Below the pieces are notes generated by a model that searched no databases, was not told the DNA's origin, and saw only the letters and a list, made by a program, of their open reading frames with translations. The translations under genes and the position numbers were made by a program. From assembly GCA_026008535.1 (NCBI GenBank), contig BRKX01000003.1, forward strand, positions 21,814,001 to 21,878,000: a stretch of DNA of 64,000 nt. The letters are read 5' to 3'. This stretch comes from Perilla frutescens. Taxonomy: Eukaryota; Streptophyta; Magnoliopsida; Lamiales; Lamiaceae. Numbering within the stretch: position 1 is the stretch's first letter; each line of letters opens with the position of its first letter. Positions 61,600-64,000 of this stretch are shown piece by piece.

Positions 61600-62345
61600 G
61601 TGTTGAAGATTTTTAGTGATACTTTATTTATAATTAGTGTTACTTGTTTTTGTAATTAGTGATACTTTATTTTGTAATCAATAATATTTTTCTCTATGAT
61701 AATGAAATAATTTTTTTTTACTCAGGAATGAGTTTTTATTGTATTCATAGACCCGATTCTCATGTTTTAAATTGACTCTTTTCTTTCTAATTAGTGATAC
61801 TTTTTTTATAATTATTGATACTTTCTTTTGTAATTAGTGATACTTTTTTGCATAGTAATAAGACTCTGATGATACTTCACCCATAAATAATGATACTCAC
61901 ATGTCAGTTAATGATACTTCATCCATAAATAATAATACTCACATGTAAGTTAATGATACTTCACCCATAAATAATGATACTAACTAATGATACTCTACTC
62001 ATAGTTAATAATATTTATCTATTGTGGATTTGATAATTAATGTATAATCATCAATAATATCATATTATACTCCACTTCCGAGTTAATGATACTTCATCCA
62101 TAATTAATGATACTTCACACACAGTTAATGATACTCACTAGATATATATCTAATGATACTTCAATTAATAGTTAATGATGTTTTGCCAAATTTATATATA
62201 ATATCTAATGATACTTAACTTAATAGTTAATGTATTTCGCCAAATTTATATCTAATGATACTTCGCTTCATAATTAATGATACTTCACTTCACTGTTAGT
62301 GATACTTTACATATAGTGATACTTTACTTTATACCTAGTGATACT
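61600..62345. repeat. Degenerate GATACTT repeat block inside the Pack-MULE
   Basis: The words TTAGTGATACTTT, TTAATGATACTTCA and AATGATACTCAC recur throughout these 750 bp, at spacings of about 15-35 bp, with AGTGATAC forms at both ends and AATGATAC forms in the middle. It resembles an old, eroded minisatellite, and no gene is present. Confidence 0.75.
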
Positions 62346-63139
62346 CCAGTAGTTGCGCGTGGGAGCGCGGGTAAGACACGGGTCTGCGCGCGAAATTGGG
62401 CTTGGGGGCAGGTTTTGGGCGGGTTTGGGATGGGTTTGGGTTTTATTTGACCCGTCTAACGTAAGCGACCCGTTAGACGGTCTCATACAAGTTTTTATCT
62501 TAGCAATATTGATTATGATTGTTACAATTGTTTTGATCAATGAGCTCCATTATTAAATCCAAAAAGATATCAGGAAATTCAATACACAAATGTTATCAAA
62601 ATTTTCAAACGTATTTAGCAAAAAATTCTAAACGATGATAGCATTTTTTTGTGAATGTGTTTAACAAACAATTTCTTCCGATTTTTTGTGATAATTTGCA
62701 ACCGTACTTTTCAATTTAGCAAATGTTAATGCTATCATTAGCATATCTAATATATATTGTTAGCAAATCATTTGTTATATATATATATATATATATATTG
62801 ATTTTAATTTAGGAAATGACATTTTTAAGGTTAGCACAACTCAATGTTTATTTATCAAGTTAGCAGATGTTCAGTATATAATTAGCATTCATAATATTGA
62901 TTGTTGTAAAATATATAGATCTTTGGTCTAAATTTGTAATTTGCAAAAATGGGCTAAATTTTGAATATGTGTTTGTTAGCAAATAATTGATAATGTGTTA
63001 GCTAATGTTAAAACGGAAGATAGCAAATTTATTAATAGGGATCTGTTTTTGGATTATGTCTTCTAAGATAGCAAATGTTTAACCATATCGCTAGCATTAA
63101 TATATCGAATTTGTCAAGAAATTAAACTAAGCAAAGTTA

Positions 63140-64000
63140 CTCATGTTGAAAACAATAATTCTTTATTCCTCTTAGGAAAACACTACTACAGAGGAAAAAA
63201 ATCAAGGGATATACACAAACAATGCCCACATGTCTATATGCTCGCGTTCAAAAAAAAATCTCATTAGGTCCCATTTGGTTTGGTGGATGTGATAAATAAT
63301 TAAGATTGATTGAAAATAATCATGTGTTTGAATTTATTGATTGTGATTTTAATGAGTTAGAATAAATTGTCTATATTTTGTTTGAAATGATTGAAATGTA
63401 AATAAATACCTAAATTGCTCTCCATATAAGATTTTCAATATTCACTGTTAAAGTTGCATTTATTTTTATTTAAATGACTTGAAATTATAAAATTGAAAAT
63501 AATCAAGGCACGAAAATAATTAACCAAACATGAGAAATAATGGATGAAGCCCATCTTAATTACATATTAATATCCTCATTAATGATTATTAAACTTATAA
63601 ATATTTTACATGTCATCCTATAAATAATGTAAATAAAAATTCATTTCCCATTTGATTGTACATTTCCCATGCATTATGCAATATTATGGTAGTCAATTTC
63701 TCATTATGATCATCTACACTATTTTGTAATATTATGCTAGTCCATTTCTTATGGGATCAACCAAACCACACCGGACTACGTGCTTAAATATGGATCTATT
63801 ATGAAATTTGTTTGAGGTGATTATAGATCGATAGGTAATTTTACCTTTGTTTAAAAATTGGAGGTGATGGGATAAAAATAATCATTCTAATATTTGGATG
63901 ATAAGTTATCAATTGAACATGTGTATGTTTGTATGTATGTGTGAGAGTGATAGATAAGAGTCAATTCATTATCAATATCGGTTCCAATCAAATAAATCAA
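63140..64000. other. Right-edge stretch, possible MITE, no gene
   Basis: No coding region. CATTTGGTTTGGTGGATG at about 63,273 and, reversed, GTGTGGTTTGGTTGATCCC at about 63,750-63,770 could be the terminal repeats of a 0.5-kb element, and the sequence between is AT-rich. The match is short and no target duplication is seen, so the call is weak. Confidence 0.3.

Larger units (their letters stand above)
60607..62499. mobile_element. Pack-MULE with captured PPR fragment (1.9 kb)
   Basis: The target duplication TTAGCAATA (9 bp) is perfect: 60,598-60,606 and 62,500-62,508. The ends share GTCTAACGGGTCGCTT and CGTTAGACGG as terminal inverted repeats (left from 60,629, right up to 62,482), while the outermost 20 bases have diverged. 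A 9-bp duplication is the Mutator rule. These terminal repeats differ from those of the A-F family, so this is a second MULE family, inserted within a TTAGCA motif of MULE F. It carries a PPR-like fragment and a GATACTT-rich block, and has no transposase. Confidence 0.85.
49554..63130 (+). mobile_element. MULE F, left end clear, right end not found
   Basis: Starts GGGTGGATTAAAATGAGAAC then TTATGTAGGAACTAGGAAC, the family terminal repeat. The element is split by the Ty1/copia element at 49,805-59,866 and the Pack-MULE at 60,607-62,499. The remaining sequence (49,554-49,804, 59,872-60,606, 62,509-about 63,130) is non-coding and rich in TTAGCA and TAGCAAAT from 60,470 on. No matching right terminal repeat is visible, so the right limit, set where the motifs stop, is an estimate. 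Confidence 0.5.

Noticed and set aside
1..64000. tRNA, rRNA or other structured RNA genes
   Set aside because: I saw no cloverleaf with a conserved T-loop sequence and no rRNA-like conserved block; small RNA genes could still have escaped reading by eye.

Overview
This is a window of a plant nuclear genome. It is AT-rich and dense in repeats, with introns of plant type, plant LTR retrotransposons, Mutator-like (MULE) transposons with FAR1-type transposases, and two ordinary plant genes. The content looks like a eudicot, possibly Lamiales. That placement is inference; no sequence here proves it.

Only two host genes look intact, both on the minus strand. One is an intronless 161-residue gene at 35,402-35,887, from a plant family without known function. 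The other is a KUP/HAK/KT potassium transporter at 41,800-46,184. Its eight coding exons splice in phase into 767 residues, the normal length for the KUP6/KUP8 type. Nearly everything else is transposable-element material.

Positions 1-34,360 hold a stack of MULEs. At least four related elements (A to D) lie end to end, separated only by (TA)n tracts. Each has terminal inverted repeats of one family (a GGG start, then ATGAGAACC, then GAACTAGGAACCAAT-like sequence). Element C is about 16.6 kb. It carries a FAR1-type transposase relic on the plus strand and a Ulp1-like (peptidase C48) relic on the minus strand, transcribed towards each other, as in KAONASHI-type MULEs. Its non-coding parts are crowded with the short motif TTAGCA(A). 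Later retrotransposons are nested inside the stack: solo LTRs at 10,939, 18,215, 25,284 and 27,354, each with a perfect 5-bp target duplication, an internally deleted Ty3/gypsy element at 8,094-10,366, and a larger broken LTR framework at 2,146-12,879.

Positions 34,360-47,900 are the gene-bearing part, with small insertions: two fold-back or MITE elements, two LINE RNase H relics (one with a 15-bp target duplication and an A-rich tail), a GCTCGAGCTCG-rich element with terminal inverted repeats, a minisatellite after the transporter gene, and a Stowaway-like MITE.

Positions 48,280-64,000 are MULE territory again. Elements E and F share one TA tract. F was broken by a complete but decayed Sirevirus-type Ty1/copia element (49,805-59,866; two 960-bp LTRs, TACTC target duplication, gag, pol and an envelope-like third region) and by a 1.9-kb Pack-MULE with a captured PPR fragment and a 9-bp target duplication.

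The best candidate for something poorly described is the MULE family itself: its TA-tract stacking, its oriented TTAGCA motif arrays, its paired transposase and protease genes, and a tandemly amplified 420-bp unit with a conserved reading frame. All boundaries were read by eye.
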